Virus record (IMG/VR): IMGVR_UViG_3300036770_005084 | Location: 91,232 to 155,231 of that record | Length of the DNA stretch: 64,000 nt | Reading direction: 5' to 3' (one strand) | Source: a virus | Shown here: positions 8,082 to 14,940 of the stretch, piece by piece | How positions within the stretch are numbered: the first letter of the stretch is position 1 | How the letters are laid out: every line of letters begins with the position of its first letter | Program-made: the position numbers and the translations under genes | Notes under the pieces: model-generated | The model's input: the letters and a program-made list of their open reading frames with translations, nothing else | The model's database searches: none | Told to the model about the DNA's origin: nothing

Positions 8082-8869
8082 ATAAAATTTCAGTTATAGG
8101 TACTGCCGTAGTAAATAGTTCATATTGGGTGTCTAGACTTATAATGAGTATAGATTATCCAGTAGAAAATTTTGTTATTATTAATAATAATGGTAGAGGT
8201 GAACTTGATGACGAGTTAGATTTATTAAAAAGTTTAAACAAAAAATACATTGATAATATCAAAGTTTGTCACATGCCAGCAAATATTGGTTGCTCTGGAG
8301 CATGGAATTTAATAATTAAGTGTTATATGAATTCCCCTTATTGGATTATCGTCAATGACGATGTTTCTTTTGGTCCTGGACTACTAAAGGAGTTTTATGA
8401 TACAATAAGTGAAGACCCAGAAATTGGAATAATACATGCTAATCCTGGTGATTTTAATGTTGGTAGTTGGGACTTATTTTTAATTCGAGATTTTGTAATT
8501 CAAAATTTTGGATTATTTGATGAAAACCTATATCCTGCTTATTGTGAGGATGCGGATTATATTATGAGATTTATTCATAGACCAATAAAAAAAGTTACTT
8601 CTTTATCCTCAATGTATTATCATGGTCATGCAAGTAAAGAAAATTATTATTCACCATCTGGTGGAGGTCAGACTAAAAAAGCAGATCCAAGATTAGAAGA
8701 AATGTTGGATAAAATTAATGAAGTTAATTTTGAATATATGAATTCAAAATGGGGTCCAAATTGGAGAAGTTGTTCACCAACAGTTTACCCATTTAATCAT
8801 GACACTATTCCAATATCATATACATCATATGATTTAAATTATGTTCGTTCAAAAAATTTAGGATTTTAA
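8078..8869 (+). CDS. GT2-like glycosyltransferase
   Basis: A 263-residue GT-A fold enzyme: N-terminal strand ISVIGTAVVNSSYWVSRLI, a nucleotide-binding block NIGCSGAWNLII (residues about 70-81), the metal-binding acidic motif VNDDVSF (about 91-97) and an ED-containing acceptor/catalytic block YCEDADYIMRF (about 153-163). It is the last gene of the first glycan island, coupled by 4-nt overlap to the oxygenase upstream and 4 nt from glutaredoxin downstream. Sugar specificity is unknown. Confidence 0.8.
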   Translation: MNKISVIGTAVVNSSYWVSRLIMSIDYPVENFVIINNNGRGELDDELDLLKSLNKKYIDNIKVCHMPANIGCSGAWNLIIKCYMNSPYWIIVNDDVSFGPGLLKEFYDTISEDPEIGIIHANPGDFNVGSWDLFLIRDFVIQNFGLFDENLYPAYCEDADYIMRFIHRPIKKVTSLSSMYYHGHASKENYYSPSGGGQTKKADPRLEEMLDKINEVNFEYMNSKWGPNWRSCSPTVYPFNHDTIPISYTSYDLNYVRSKNLGF

Positions 8870-8873
8870 AAAT

Positions 8874-9122
8874 ATGAAATTTACTGTATATTCTAAGTAT
8901 GGTTGCCCATACTGTGTTAAGGTACTTTCTCTGCTAAATCAAGTTAGTGTTATGAAGGGAATTCAAGTAGTCGAATATGTACTTGGAACTCACTTTACAA
9001 AAGAAGAATTTTATTCTGAATTTGGTCAAGGTTCTACGTTCCCTCAAGTTATTTGTAATGAAACCCATATTGGGGGATGTTCAGATACTGCTAAGTATTT
9101 AAAAGAACAAAATATCGTATAA
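8874..9122 (+). CDS. grx: glutaredoxin
   Basis: An 82-residue thioredoxin-fold protein with active site C11-P-Y-C14, the cis-proline loop TFPQVICN (residues about 59-66) and the GGC/SDT glutathione-contact region near the C-terminus. Length is normal for a glutaredoxin. In T4-like phages it reduces ribonucleotide reductase (the role of T4 nrdC). Stop and next start overlap as TAATG. It begins the nucleotide-metabolism part of the window. Confidence 0.93.
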   Translation: MKFTVYSKYGCPYCVKVLSLLNQVSVMKGIQVVEYVLGTHFTKEEFYSEFGQGSTFPQVICNETHIGGCSDTAKYLKEQNIV

Positions 9123-9301
9123 TGTCTACTATAAATAATGGTGGGTCCTCACAAATAAATCGAGGAGTGGAGTTGTTATTAAGGAAAGAAGTAAAAGTTA
9201 AAAATACGTTTTCAATTTATTTTGAAAAATTATTACTGTTTTTAAATAGAGAGTTGAAAATTTACTTTAATTTTTCCTTTGATTTAAGGAAGCAAAAATA
9301 G
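9122..9301 (+). CDS. small basic uncharacterised protein (59 aa)
   Basis: ATG at 9122 overlaps the glutaredoxin stop (TAATG); stop TAG at 9299-9301. The product starts MSTINNGGSSQINRGVELLL and is Lys/Arg-rich with aromatic residues in the second half (FSIYFEKLLLFLNRELK). Translational coupling to glutaredoxin and a separate RBS (AAAGGAG) before the next gene support it as real. Function unknown; the amphipathic basic character would suit nucleic-acid or membrane-surface binding. Confidence 0.6.
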   Translation: MSTINNGGSSQINRGVELLLRKEVKVKNTFSIYFEKLLLFLNRELKIYFNFSFDLRKQK

Positions 9302-9315
9302 CAAAGGAGAAAACC

Positions 9316-9537
9316 ATGCTAGCAATTACCCTTGTATTTTCAACATTACTTTTTATTATGGCTTTAATTGTTGGAGGGTTATTTGGATGGGTTTACCGAG
9401 AATATATTTGGTCAACACGTCCAGAAAATATGCATCCTGAGTTATTTGATTCTAATGGAAATATTTTACCAGATGAAATAATAGCATTTAGGTTTGAGCA
9501 ATTAAATTCTGATGAAGAGGATTTAGAAGATTATTAA
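9316..9537 (+). CDS. small membrane protein (73 aa)
   Basis: Residues 1-26 form one hydrophobic transmembrane segment (MLAITLVFSTLLFIMALIVG) followed by an aromatic/charged anchor (FGWVYREYIW). The rest is a soluble acidic tail ending in EEDLEDY. It is preceded by a clear RBS (AAAGGAGAA). No cleavage site is obvious, so it is probably an N-anchored inner-membrane protein. Small membrane proteins of this shape are common in cyanophages; function unknown. Confidence 0.75.
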   Translation: MLAITLVFSTLLFIMALIVGGLFGWVYREYIWSTRPENMHPELFDSNGNILPDEIIAFRFEQLNSDEEDLEDY

Positions 9538-9555
9538 TTAAATGGAGATTAAACT

Positions 9556-10002
9556 ATGAAATTACCACCAAATCAATTGGTGTCTGAAGTTATTCAGAGA
9601 GTATCAAACGCAAAAACTAGGGATGAGAAGATAGAAATACTTCGTCATTATGATAATGTTGCTCTTAGGGCAGTTCTTATTTGGAATTTTGACAATAGAG
9701 TAGAATCTGCTATCCCAGAGGGTGAAGTTCCGTATACTCCAAATGATGCACCTATAGGAACTGAGCACTCACGATTAACTCAAGAGTGGAAAAAATTTAA
9801 TCATTTTGTTAAAGGAGTAAATAATTTAGTCCAAACAAAACGGGAAGTTCTTTTTATTCAACTATGTGAGTCTTTACATAGTTCTGAGGCAGAAATTCTT
9901 TGTCTTACAAAAGATAAACAACTGCATAAAAGATATAAAATTACCAAAGCAGTTGTTAAAGACGCATTTCCAGATATAAATTGGGGGGTGGATGAAGATT
10001 GA
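9556..10002 (+). CDS. conserved cyanophage protein (DUF6433-like)
   Basis: A 148-residue soluble protein. The N-terminal third (residues about 5-60: a helix with EKIEILRHYDNVALRAVLIWNF, then a PEGEVPYTPND loop) resembles the DUF6433 group of T4-like phages, as far as I recall the family. The second half is helical and basic. It has an RBS (GGAGAT) 10 nt upstream. The stop overlaps the next start (TTGA). The biochemical role is unknown; placement among replication genes suggests an early function. Confidence 0.6.
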   Translation: MKLPPNQLVSEVIQRVSNAKTRDEKIEILRHYDNVALRAVLIWNFDNRVESAIPEGEVPYTPNDAPIGTEHSRLTQEWKKFNHFVKGVNNLVQTKREVLFIQLCESLHSSEAEILCLTKDKQLHKRYKITKAVVKDAFPDINWGVDED

Positions 10003-10250
10003 AAATAATATCTGAAAAGTGTGAAAAGAAAGAGTCTAATGATAAATCATTACCATTAGACTCCTATCTAGTCACTTATAAAATAGAAGATGAACTTTTT
10101 TATGATATAGTGCAGTCTTCATCATCTGTCGAAATATTTGATTATTATTATGATACTTATGGTAAAAATTCTATATTAAAATATGAATGGACAAAGGGAT
10201 CCGTAAATCCTAAACTCTATAGATATTCAAAGAAGAGTAATAAAAAATAA
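9999..10250 (+). CDS. small uncharacterised protein, TTG start (83 aa)
   Basis: An 83-residue acidic-then-basic protein beginning at TTG 9999, which overlaps the preceding stop as TTGA and shares its stop region with the speD start (TAATG). The GGGGGTGG stretch at 9983-9990 just upstream could serve as RBS. The middle is rich in Asp/Tyr (FDYYYDTYGK). The C-terminus is Lys-rich. No family is recognised. Confidence 0.55.
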   Translation: MKIISEKCEKKESNDKSLPLDSYLVTYKIEDELFYDIVQSSSSVEIFDYYYDTYGKNSILKYEWTKGSVNPKLYRYSKKSNKK

Positions 10251-10576
10251 TGGGGAAGCATTATCTATTAAATTTGTATGGATGCTCTTTTGTCCTTTTG
10301 GACGATGAGAAATATCTTATTGACTTATTAGAGAATGCTGCAATTTCTAGTGGAGCAACAGTAATACAAACTATATCTAAAAAATTTGACCCTCAGGGAG
10401 TAACAGTAATATGTTTATTATCTGAGAGTCATATTAGTATTCATACTTGGCCTGAAGATGGTAAGGCAGCAGTAGATATATATACCTGTGGAGATTGTAA
10501 TCCAAAGATTGGTTGTGATATCGTAATTCATCAACTCTACGCACAAAATCATACTTTGAGTTATATAGAAAGATAG
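10250..10576 (+). CDS. speD: S-adenosylmethionine decarboxylase proenzyme
   Basis: A 108-residue bacterial class 1B-type AdoMetDC that makes decarboxylated SAM for spermidine synthesis. The self-cleavage site is visible: S58-E59-S60-H61, so cleavage between E59 and S60 would give the pyruvoyl group. The HTWPE block follows at about 65-69, and the catalytic Cys lies at C80 in IYTCGDC. Length is slightly short but complete. speD is a common cyanophage auxiliary gene. The start overlaps the upstream stop (TAATG). Confidence 0.95.
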   Translation: MGKHYLLNLYGCSFVLLDDEKYLIDLLENAAISSGATVIQTISKKFDPQGVTVICLLSESHISIHTWPEDGKAAVDIYTCGDCNPKIGCDIVIHQLYAQNHTLSYIER

Positions 10577-10687
10577 TGTATAATATTATACAAAATTACT
10601 TTACTACATAAAATACGTTCATCACATTAGTGACGGAAGTAGGGAAACCGAAGGAACGCACTTTTACAATAGTAAAGGAGCACCCTA
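10577..10687 (+). promoter_or_regulatory. palindrome and structured leader upstream of a DUF4278-like gene
   Basis: A perfect 16-bp palindrome TGTATAATATTATACA lies at 10577-10592 directly after the speD stop and contains a TATAAT on both strands, so it may be a promoter, an operator or both. Downstream, CGTTC (10616-10620) can pair with GAACG (10652-10656), enclosing a small TCAC/GTGA hairpin, which suggests a folded 5' leader. AAAGGAG near 10675-10681 is the RBS. There is no gene in this stretch. Confidence 0.4.
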
Positions 10688-10846
10688 ATGTCTAAAGCAA
10701 CTTATAGAGGTTGTCAGTATGATACTGATTTACCTAAAGAAGAATATCGTAAGTGGTATTCAATGACTCATTCACCAACACATGCAAATAATGTATATCG
10801 TGGAACTGAGTATCGTCCCTGCAATAATCAGGAGGTTGCAAAGTGA
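10688..10846 (+). CDS. small YRG-motif protein (DUF4278-like, 52 aa)
   Basis: ATG 10688 to TGA 10846. The protein contains two YRG..Y units, YRGCQY near the N-terminus and YRGTEYRP near the C-terminus. This is the pattern of the DUF4278 family found in cyanobacteria and their phages. It has a good AAAGGAG RBS. It overlaps the next gene by 4 nt (GTGA). Function unknown in the family; a host origin is likely. Confidence 0.65.
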   Translation: MSKATYRGCQYDTDLPKEEYRKWYSMTHSPTHANNVYRGTEYRPCNNQEVAK

Positions 10847-10944
10847 ATAGTTATTTTGTTAGATATCTTAAGAATAAAGATAGGAAGGAAAAACTTTTAA
10901 AGATCGCACAAATTAATATGGCAAAGCAACCTCAAGTTGCTTGA
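10843..10944 (+). CDS. tiny basic protein, GTG start (33 aa)
   Basis: GTG at 10843 overlaps the preceding stop (GTGA); TGA ends at 10944, just before a terminator. The product is Lys/Arg-rich (YLKNKDRKEKLLKIAQ), helical and 33 residues long. CAGGAGG at 10829-10835 provides the RBS. Such a short frame could be chance, but the coupled start, RBS and position immediately before a terminator support it. Confidence 0.5.
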   Translation: MNSYFVRYLKNKDRKEKLLKIAQINMAKQPQVA

Positions 10945-10950
10945 TATATT

Positions 10951-10981
10951 AGAGGGGAACTTGACTTCCCCTCTTTTTTTG
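10951..10981 (+). terminator. Rho-independent terminator
   Basis: A 9-bp perfect stem AGAGGGGAA (10951-10959) / TTCCCCTCT (10966-10974) with a 6-nt loop, followed by seven T residues. It closes the transcription unit running from the glutaredoxin/speD area. Confidence 0.93.
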
Positions 10982-11010
10982 TGTAAAATTCAAGAAACAC
11001 TATTCACGAT

Positions 11011-11175
11011 ATGGATGTAGAAAAAATTAAACTCATCATCAATAATATGGAATGTCTTGTGCGGTGTTTGAAAGAAGAAATTGCAAACAAAGAATTGCCA
11101 AATGTGGAGTATGAAAATTTTATTGCTCCTTACGATGACAACGATTATGATGAAGTGTATCTAGATGAGAATTAA
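11011..11175 (+). CDS. small acidic protein (54 aa)
   Basis: ATG 11011 to TAA 11175. It starts with a helix MDVEKIKLIINNMECLVRCL and ends in a strongly acidic tail (YDDNDYDEVYLDEN). It is the first gene after the terminator at 10951. It overlaps the next gene by 11 nt. There is no recognised domain; the acidic tail resembles DNA-mimic or protein-binding tails, but that is only a shape resemblance. Confidence 0.6.
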   Translation: MDVEKIKLIINNMECLVRCLKEEIANKELPNVEYENFIAPYDDNDYDEVYLDEN

Positions 11176-11326
11176 AAAGATGGTGAGATTGCTTAAAGAA
11201 GCAATAGATCAAAAACAAGATCTTTATTCAGAAAAAGAATTAGATTATATGAAATCTCAATTGGAGAATATTGAAAGTCAAATTAAATTAGCAAAAAGAA
11301 TGGACTATAGGGGGTTTGGTAAATGA
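11165..11326 (+). CDS. small coiled-coil protein (53 aa)
   Basis: ATG 11165 to TGA 11326. The product is almost entirely a charged helix (VRLLKEAIDQKQDLYSEKEL, then MKSQLENIESQIKLAKRM) with heptad spacing. Its stop overlaps the thyX start (ATGA), so it is translationally coupled to thyX. Function unknown. Confidence 0.6.
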   Translation: MRIKKMVRLLKEAIDQKQDLYSEKELDYMKSQLENIESQIKLAKRMDYRGFGK

Positions 11327-11982
11327 TTAAACTAATTTCAATTACTCAAGGTGCAGGAGAACTTATTAATACAAATGCACAAGAAGTGATTTCATATATT
11401 GCGAGAGTTAGTAATCCAAATAATCAATTGAATTTTGATACTGCTGCTGGTCTCCTTAAATACTGTATTAAGCATGAACATTGGAGCATTTTTGAACATG
11501 CTTTTATGACACTTGAGATTAATACTACCAGAGGTATCGCAGCACAAATTCTTCGACATAGGAGCTTTACATTCCAAGAATTTTCACAACGGTATGCCGA
11601 TACAAAACTTCTTTCTGATCGTCCCGTGATTCCAGACCTTCGCAGGCAAGACAATAAAAATCGTCAGAATTCAATTGATGATTTTGGTGATTATAAAAAA
11701 CTCAAAATGCAAGGAGAAATCCAAGAATATTTTGAGAGAGGTCAACAACTTTATAACAGTCTTCTTAGTCAAGGAGTTGCTAAGGAATGTGCAAGATTTG
11801 TACTTCCATTATCAACACCAACTAGAATTTATATGACTGGATCTTGCAGGTCATGGGTACATTACATCAATCTTCGTTCTGCCCATGGAACCCAAAAAGA
11901 ACATATGGAGATTGCTGAAGGATGTATGGAAATTTTTAATCAACAATTCCCAGATGTCGCAAAGGCACTTGACTGGGTATAA
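11323..11982 (+). CDS. thyX: FAD-dependent thymidylate synthase
   Basis: A 219-residue flavin-dependent enzyme converting dUMP to dTMP. The signature RHRSFTFQEFSQRY (residues about 77-90) matches RHRx7-SxRY. A C-terminal substrate-binding block TGSCRSWVHYINLRSAHGTQKEH lies around residues 170-192. Length is typical. In phages it supplies thymidine for genome synthesis. It overlaps the upstream coiled-coil gene by 4 nt. A late promoter motif straddles its stop codon and serves the next genes. Confidence 0.96.
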   Translation: MIKLISITQGAGELINTNAQEVISYIARVSNPNNQLNFDTAAGLLKYCIKHEHWSIFEHAFMTLEINTTRGIAAQILRHRSFTFQEFSQRYADTKLLSDRPVIPDLRRQDNKNRQNSIDDFGDYKKLKMQGEIQEYFERGQQLYNSLLSQGVAKECARFVLPLSTPTRIYMTGSCRSWVHYINLRSAHGTQKEHMEIAEGCMEIFNQQFPDVAKALDWV

Positions 11983-11985
11983 ATA
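11978..11985 (+). promoter_or_regulatory. T4-type late promoter overlapping the thyX stop codon
   Basis: A perfect TATAAATA whose internal TAA is the thyX stop. It lies 23 nt upstream of the ATG at 12008. Confidence 0.6.
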
Positions 11986-12007
11986 AAATGTATTGATTTC
12001 ATAACTT

Positions 12008-12250
12008 ATGGCAATTTATCCTGTTATTCATATAGATACTGGAGAAAAGAAAGAAGTTGAGATGAGTGTTCATGAGATCACTCAATGGTATAAAGACAAT
12101 CCCGAATGGAAACGAGATTGGTCTGAAGGTTGTGCAAGTCCTGGAGAAGTTGGTGATTGGAAGAATAAACTAGTCAGCAGAAATCCAGGATGGAATGATG
12201 TGCTTGCAAAGGCAAGCAAAGCTCCAGGTTCCCGTGTAAAGAAAATCTAA
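12008..12250 (+). CDS. conserved small cyanophage protein (80 aa)
   Basis: An 80-residue protein starting MAIYPVIHIDTGEKKEVEMS and ending APGSRVKKI, with the block QWYKDNPEWKRDWSEG in the middle. The 'MP.Y....TGE......S......KDNP' start resembles the FmdB-like proteins of cyanophages, but the CxxC zinc-ribbon cysteines are missing (only one Cys). It overlaps phoH by one base. Uncharacterised. Confidence 0.7.
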   Translation: MAIYPVIHIDTGEKKEVEMSVHEITQWYKDNPEWKRDWSEGCASPGEVGDWKNKLVSRNPGWNDVLAKASKAPGSRVKKI

Positions 12251-13008
12251 TGGCAAGAAAAAGAAGAAATAACGATTTGCATCCAATTGGAATTGGAATG
12301 ACTGCTAAGCAAATGAAAAGAAGAAAACCAATTAATACTGATCTTCTTGTAGATGTTAAACCGGCAACAGAAAATCAAGGAAAGTTATTTGAAGCATACG
12401 AATCCGACAAACATTTATTTGTATATGGATGTGCAGGAACTGGAAAGACCTTCTGTGCATTATACTTGGCACTAAAAGATGTACTAACTGAAATTACTCC
12501 ATATCAAAAAATTGTAATTGTAAGATCACTTGTACCTTCTAGAGAAATTGGATTCCTTCCTGGTGATCATGAGGACAAAGCATCACTTTATCAAATTCCA
12601 TATAAGAATATGGTAAAGTATATGTTTGAAATGCCTACCGATTCAGATTTTGAAATGCTGTATGGCAACTTGAAACAACAAGAGACAATTACATTCTGGA
12701 GTACATCTTTCATTCGTGGTACAACTTTAGACAATTCTGTTATTATTGTAGATGAGTGTCAGAACTTGAACTTCCATGAATTAGATAGTATAATTACTAG
12801 GGTTGGAGATAATTCCAGAATTGTATTCTGTGGTGATGCAACTCAATCAGATCTAACAAAAAATTATGAGAAAAATGGCATCCTAGACTTTATGAAAATT
12901 ACAAAACGTATGCCAGAATTTGAACACATTGAATTTGGTGTAGATGATATTGTAAGGTCTGGACTCGTTAAATCTTATATCGTTAATAAAATGTCTGAAG
13001 GATTTTAA
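12250..13008 (+). CDS. phoH: PhoH-like P-loop ATPase
   Basis: A 252-residue PhoH family ATPase: Walker A GCAGTGKT at residues about 60-67, Walker B VIIVDECQN at about 162-170, and a sensor-like IVFCGDATQSD at about 195-205. A basic N-terminal 40 residues (MARKRRNN) is typical of phage versions. phoH is widespread in cyanophages; proposed links are to phosphate stress or RNA/DNA handling and remain unproven. One-base overlaps on both sides indicate a compact operon. Confidence 0.93.
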   Translation: MARKRRNNDLHPIGIGMTAKQMKRRKPINTDLLVDVKPATENQGKLFEAYESDKHLFVYGCAGTGKTFCALYLALKDVLTEITPYQKIVIVRSLVPSREIGFLPGDHEDKASLYQIPYKNMVKYMFEMPTDSDFEMLYGNLKQQETITFWSTSFIRGTTLDNSVIIVDECQNLNFHELDSIITRVGDNSRIVFCGDATQSDLTKNYEKNGILDFMKITKRMPEFEHIEFGVDDIVRSGLVKSYIVNKMSEGF

Positions 13009-13691
13009 TGTTTAATCATGTTAGTGATGTAAGTCTCCCTCAACTTGAGAGGGAGACTATAGATGGAGTCAGGTATTATAAAATACCTGACAATTCAGAA
13101 CTCCTTAAATTTGTATCTATTACTTCTGTTACAAGTCATCATAACAGACACATATTTGAAGAATGGAGAAATAAAGTTGGTGAAGAAGAAGCAAACAAAA
13201 TAAACAAGGCAGCAACTACTCGTGGAACACAACTTCACAGCATGGTTGAAAATTATTTGCTTAATATTCCCGAACTTCCAGAGGGATCACCAATTTCTAA
13301 ACATTTGTTTAGAATCATAACTCCAGAATTAAAAAAAATAAATAATATTTATGCTTTAGAAAATTCTTTATACAGTAAAATTCTTGGTATTGCAGGAACA
13401 GTAGACTGTATCGCAGAATATAATGGAGAACTTTCTATTATTGACTTTAAGACTTCTAAGAAACCTAAACCATTGAAATGGATTGAACACTATTTTGTTC
13501 AAGCAGCAGCATACGCATGTATGTTTTATGAGTTAACTGGAATCCCCGTGAAAAAACTCGTAATTCTAATGGCATGTGAAGATGGTGAATGCGTTGTTTA
13601 TGAAGAATATAACAAAGCAAAATACATCAAACTTTTATCAACCTACATTAAAGACTTCATAGAATCTAAACTAAAAGAATATGGAAAATAA
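13008..13691 (+). CDS. PD-(D/E)XK nuclease superfamily protein (RecB/MGME1-like)
   Basis: A 227-residue predicted exonuclease. Visible features: a RGTQLHSMVE helix (residues about 68-80) typical of the RecB-like group, and the catalytic block AGTVDCIAEYNG...IIDFKTSK (about 128-150), giving the D...DxK triad, followed by a helix with Q (FVQAAAYACMF) that is characteristic of the family. It is likely used in recombination or DNA degradation. It sits between phoH and gp33 and overlaps gp33 by 11 nt. Confidence 0.8.
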   Translation: MFNHVSDVSLPQLERETIDGVRYYKIPDNSELLKFVSITSVTSHHNRHIFEEWRNKVGEEEANKINKAATTRGTQLHSMVENYLLNIPELPEGSPISKHLFRIITPELKKINNIYALENSLYSKILGIAGTVDCIAEYNGELSIIDFKTSKKPKPLKWIEHYFVQAAAYACMFYELTGIPVKKLVILMACEDGECVVYEEYNKAKYIKLLSTYIKDFIESKLKEYGK

Positions 13692-13938
13692 CATAGAAAG
13701 TATTTTAGAGAAAAAATTTTTATGTCAAAGTAAATTTTCTAAAATTATCGAGGACATTGTAAAAGTAAATTCTGAGATGAATTATATTGATGCAATAGTT
13801 CATTATTGTGATGAAAACAATATTGAAATTGAATCTGTATCTAAGTTAATTAGTAAACCACTTAAAGAAAAGATTAAGTGTGATGCTATTAATTTAAATT
13901 TTTTGAAACGAACTAGTAGAGCAAAACTTTTTATATGA
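13681..13938 (+). CDS. 33: late-transcription coactivator gp33-like
   Basis: An 85-residue acidic-to-basic helical protein in the place where T4-like cyanophages carry gene 33, directly before gene 59. The middle (MNYIDAIVHYCDENNIEIES) and the C-terminus (LNFLKRTSRAKLFI, with a hydrophobic clamp-binding-like end) fit the phage late-transcription coactivator family. gp33 bridges RNA polymerase and the sliding clamp at NATAAATA promoters. It overlaps its neighbours by 11 and 4 nt. Confidence 0.75.
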   Translation: MENNIESILEKKFLCQSKFSKIIEDIVKVNSEMNYIDAIVHYCDENNIEIESVSKLISKPLKEKIKCDAINLNFLKRTSRAKLFI

Positions 13939-14525
13939 CACCATTTGATGCTTATAGACAATACTTGGCACTAAAAAATCATTTTAGTAAACCAAAATAT
14001 GATTATCATCGTTATGCAGGAAAATCTAAAGCATCAATAGAATCATTTAATAAAAGAAAAGATAGATATTGGTTTGAAAAAATATCAAGACAAAAATCAG
14101 ATAAGGAGATCATAGATTTCTTTATCTCAAATTTTGTTGGCACTGATGATCCATCTATACTTTGGATTGGTAGTATTATCAGAGGTGGTGATGAATGTTA
14201 TAGAGAATGGGTTAAACGGCAGCAAAGTTTAAAGTACTTATTCAAAGAGCAATCATCAGAATTACTATCAAAATATACTTTGGAGGAATTATTTGATTGC
14301 TCTAAGAATCATCCACCTTTACTTAAAAAGTTTTTAAGTTCCGAAGTATCACCAGAAGTGCTAGTGATATATGAGAAAATATTTTCATATTCAAAAAATT
14401 TCGATAAAACTCTTTTAGATCCAATTTGGGAAATAGTTGCATTGAAAGTGAAGAAGTATTCTCCATTTCTAAATATTGATGTTGGTGAATATAAAACAAT
14501 ATTAAGAAGTATAATAGGAGAATAA
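13935..14525 (+). CDS. 59: helicase loader gp59-like
   Basis: A 196-residue all-helical basic protein. The N-terminus MTPFDAYRQYLALKNHF, followed by DYHRYAGKSKASIESFNKRK and RYWFEKISR, matches the T4 gp59 layout. gp59 loads the replicative helicase gp41 on gp32-coated ssDNA. Synteny agrees: gp33 upstream and gp32 downstream. Slightly shorter than T4 gp59 (217 aa). It is the last-but-one gene before the gp32 promoter. Confidence 0.85.
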   Translation: MTPFDAYRQYLALKNHFSKPKYDYHRYAGKSKASIESFNKRKDRYWFEKISRQKSDKEIIDFFISNFVGTDDPSILWIGSIIRGGDECYREWVKRQQSLKYLFKEQSSELLSKYTLEELFDCSKNHPPLLKKFLSSEVSPEVLVIYEKIFSYSKNFDKTLLDPIWEIVALKVKKYSPFLNIDVGEYKTILRSIIGE

Positions 14526-14528
14526 TAA

Positions 14529-14849
14529 ATGTCGTTCTTTAGTTCCGAAATTGTTAAGAATGAACTGGATGAAATTAATGAAATCCAAGTTAAAATCGCA
14601 AAGGATGTATTTAAATATCCAATAATGACTTTAGAGGAAAAGAGAGATCATATTAAACTTCTAAATACTTTGTTGGAAAAGCAACAATTAATGTATACAA
14701 GATTGAGTCTTTCTGATGATCCAGATGCGATTAAAATGAAAAAAGGAATTGAGGACTCATCAAGACTACTTGGGTTTGAAAATAATGATGTACACTCAGT
14801 GTTCAGGTCAATGAAAATGACTATCAAAAATCTTGAGCAAAATCTATAG
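14529..14849 (+). CDS. DUF1825-like protein (106 aa)
   Basis: A helical 106-residue protein starting MSFFSSEIVKNELDEINEIQ. The order 'FF.SEIV..E...' plus helix, LLEKQQLMYTRLSLSDDP (residues about 54-71) and a C-terminal helix matches the DUF1825 family known from cyanobacteria and cyanophages. Function unknown. It is 3 nt downstream of gp59 and followed at once by the gp32 promoter. Confidence 0.7.
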   Translation: MSFFSSEIVKNELDEINEIQVKIAKDVFKYPIMTLEEKRDHIKLLNTLLEKQQLMYTRLSLSDDPDAIKMKKGIEDSSRLLGFENNDVHSVFRSMKMTIKNLEQNL

Positions 14850-14851
14850 AC

Positions 14852-14880
14852 TTGACACTACACCTAATATCTGCTATAGT
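14852..14880 (+). promoter_or_regulatory. strong early promoter for gp32
   Basis: TTGACA (14852-14857), exactly 17 nt, then TATAGT (14875-14880): an 11/12 match to the sigma70 consensus. The predicted transcript starts near 14887, leaving a leader of about 55 nt before the gp32 ATG at 14941. Confidence 0.85.
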
Positions 14881-14891
14881 TGTTAGGTCGC

Positions 14892-14937
14892 AACTAATCC
14901 GACAAATCTAACTAATCCGATTAATCCGAGGTAATCC
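14892..14937 (+). promoter_or_regulatory. repeat-containing gp32 leader, possible autoregulatory operator
   Basis: The leader carries AACTAATCCGA twice (14892-14902, 14910-14920), then TTAATCCGA (14921-14929) and GTAATCC (14931-14937), with the RBS GAGG (14928-14931) inside the array. T4 gp32 represses its own translation by binding an unstructured, repeat-like leader. This array is an inferred counterpart. Confidence 0.45.
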
Positions 14938-14940
14938 TAA

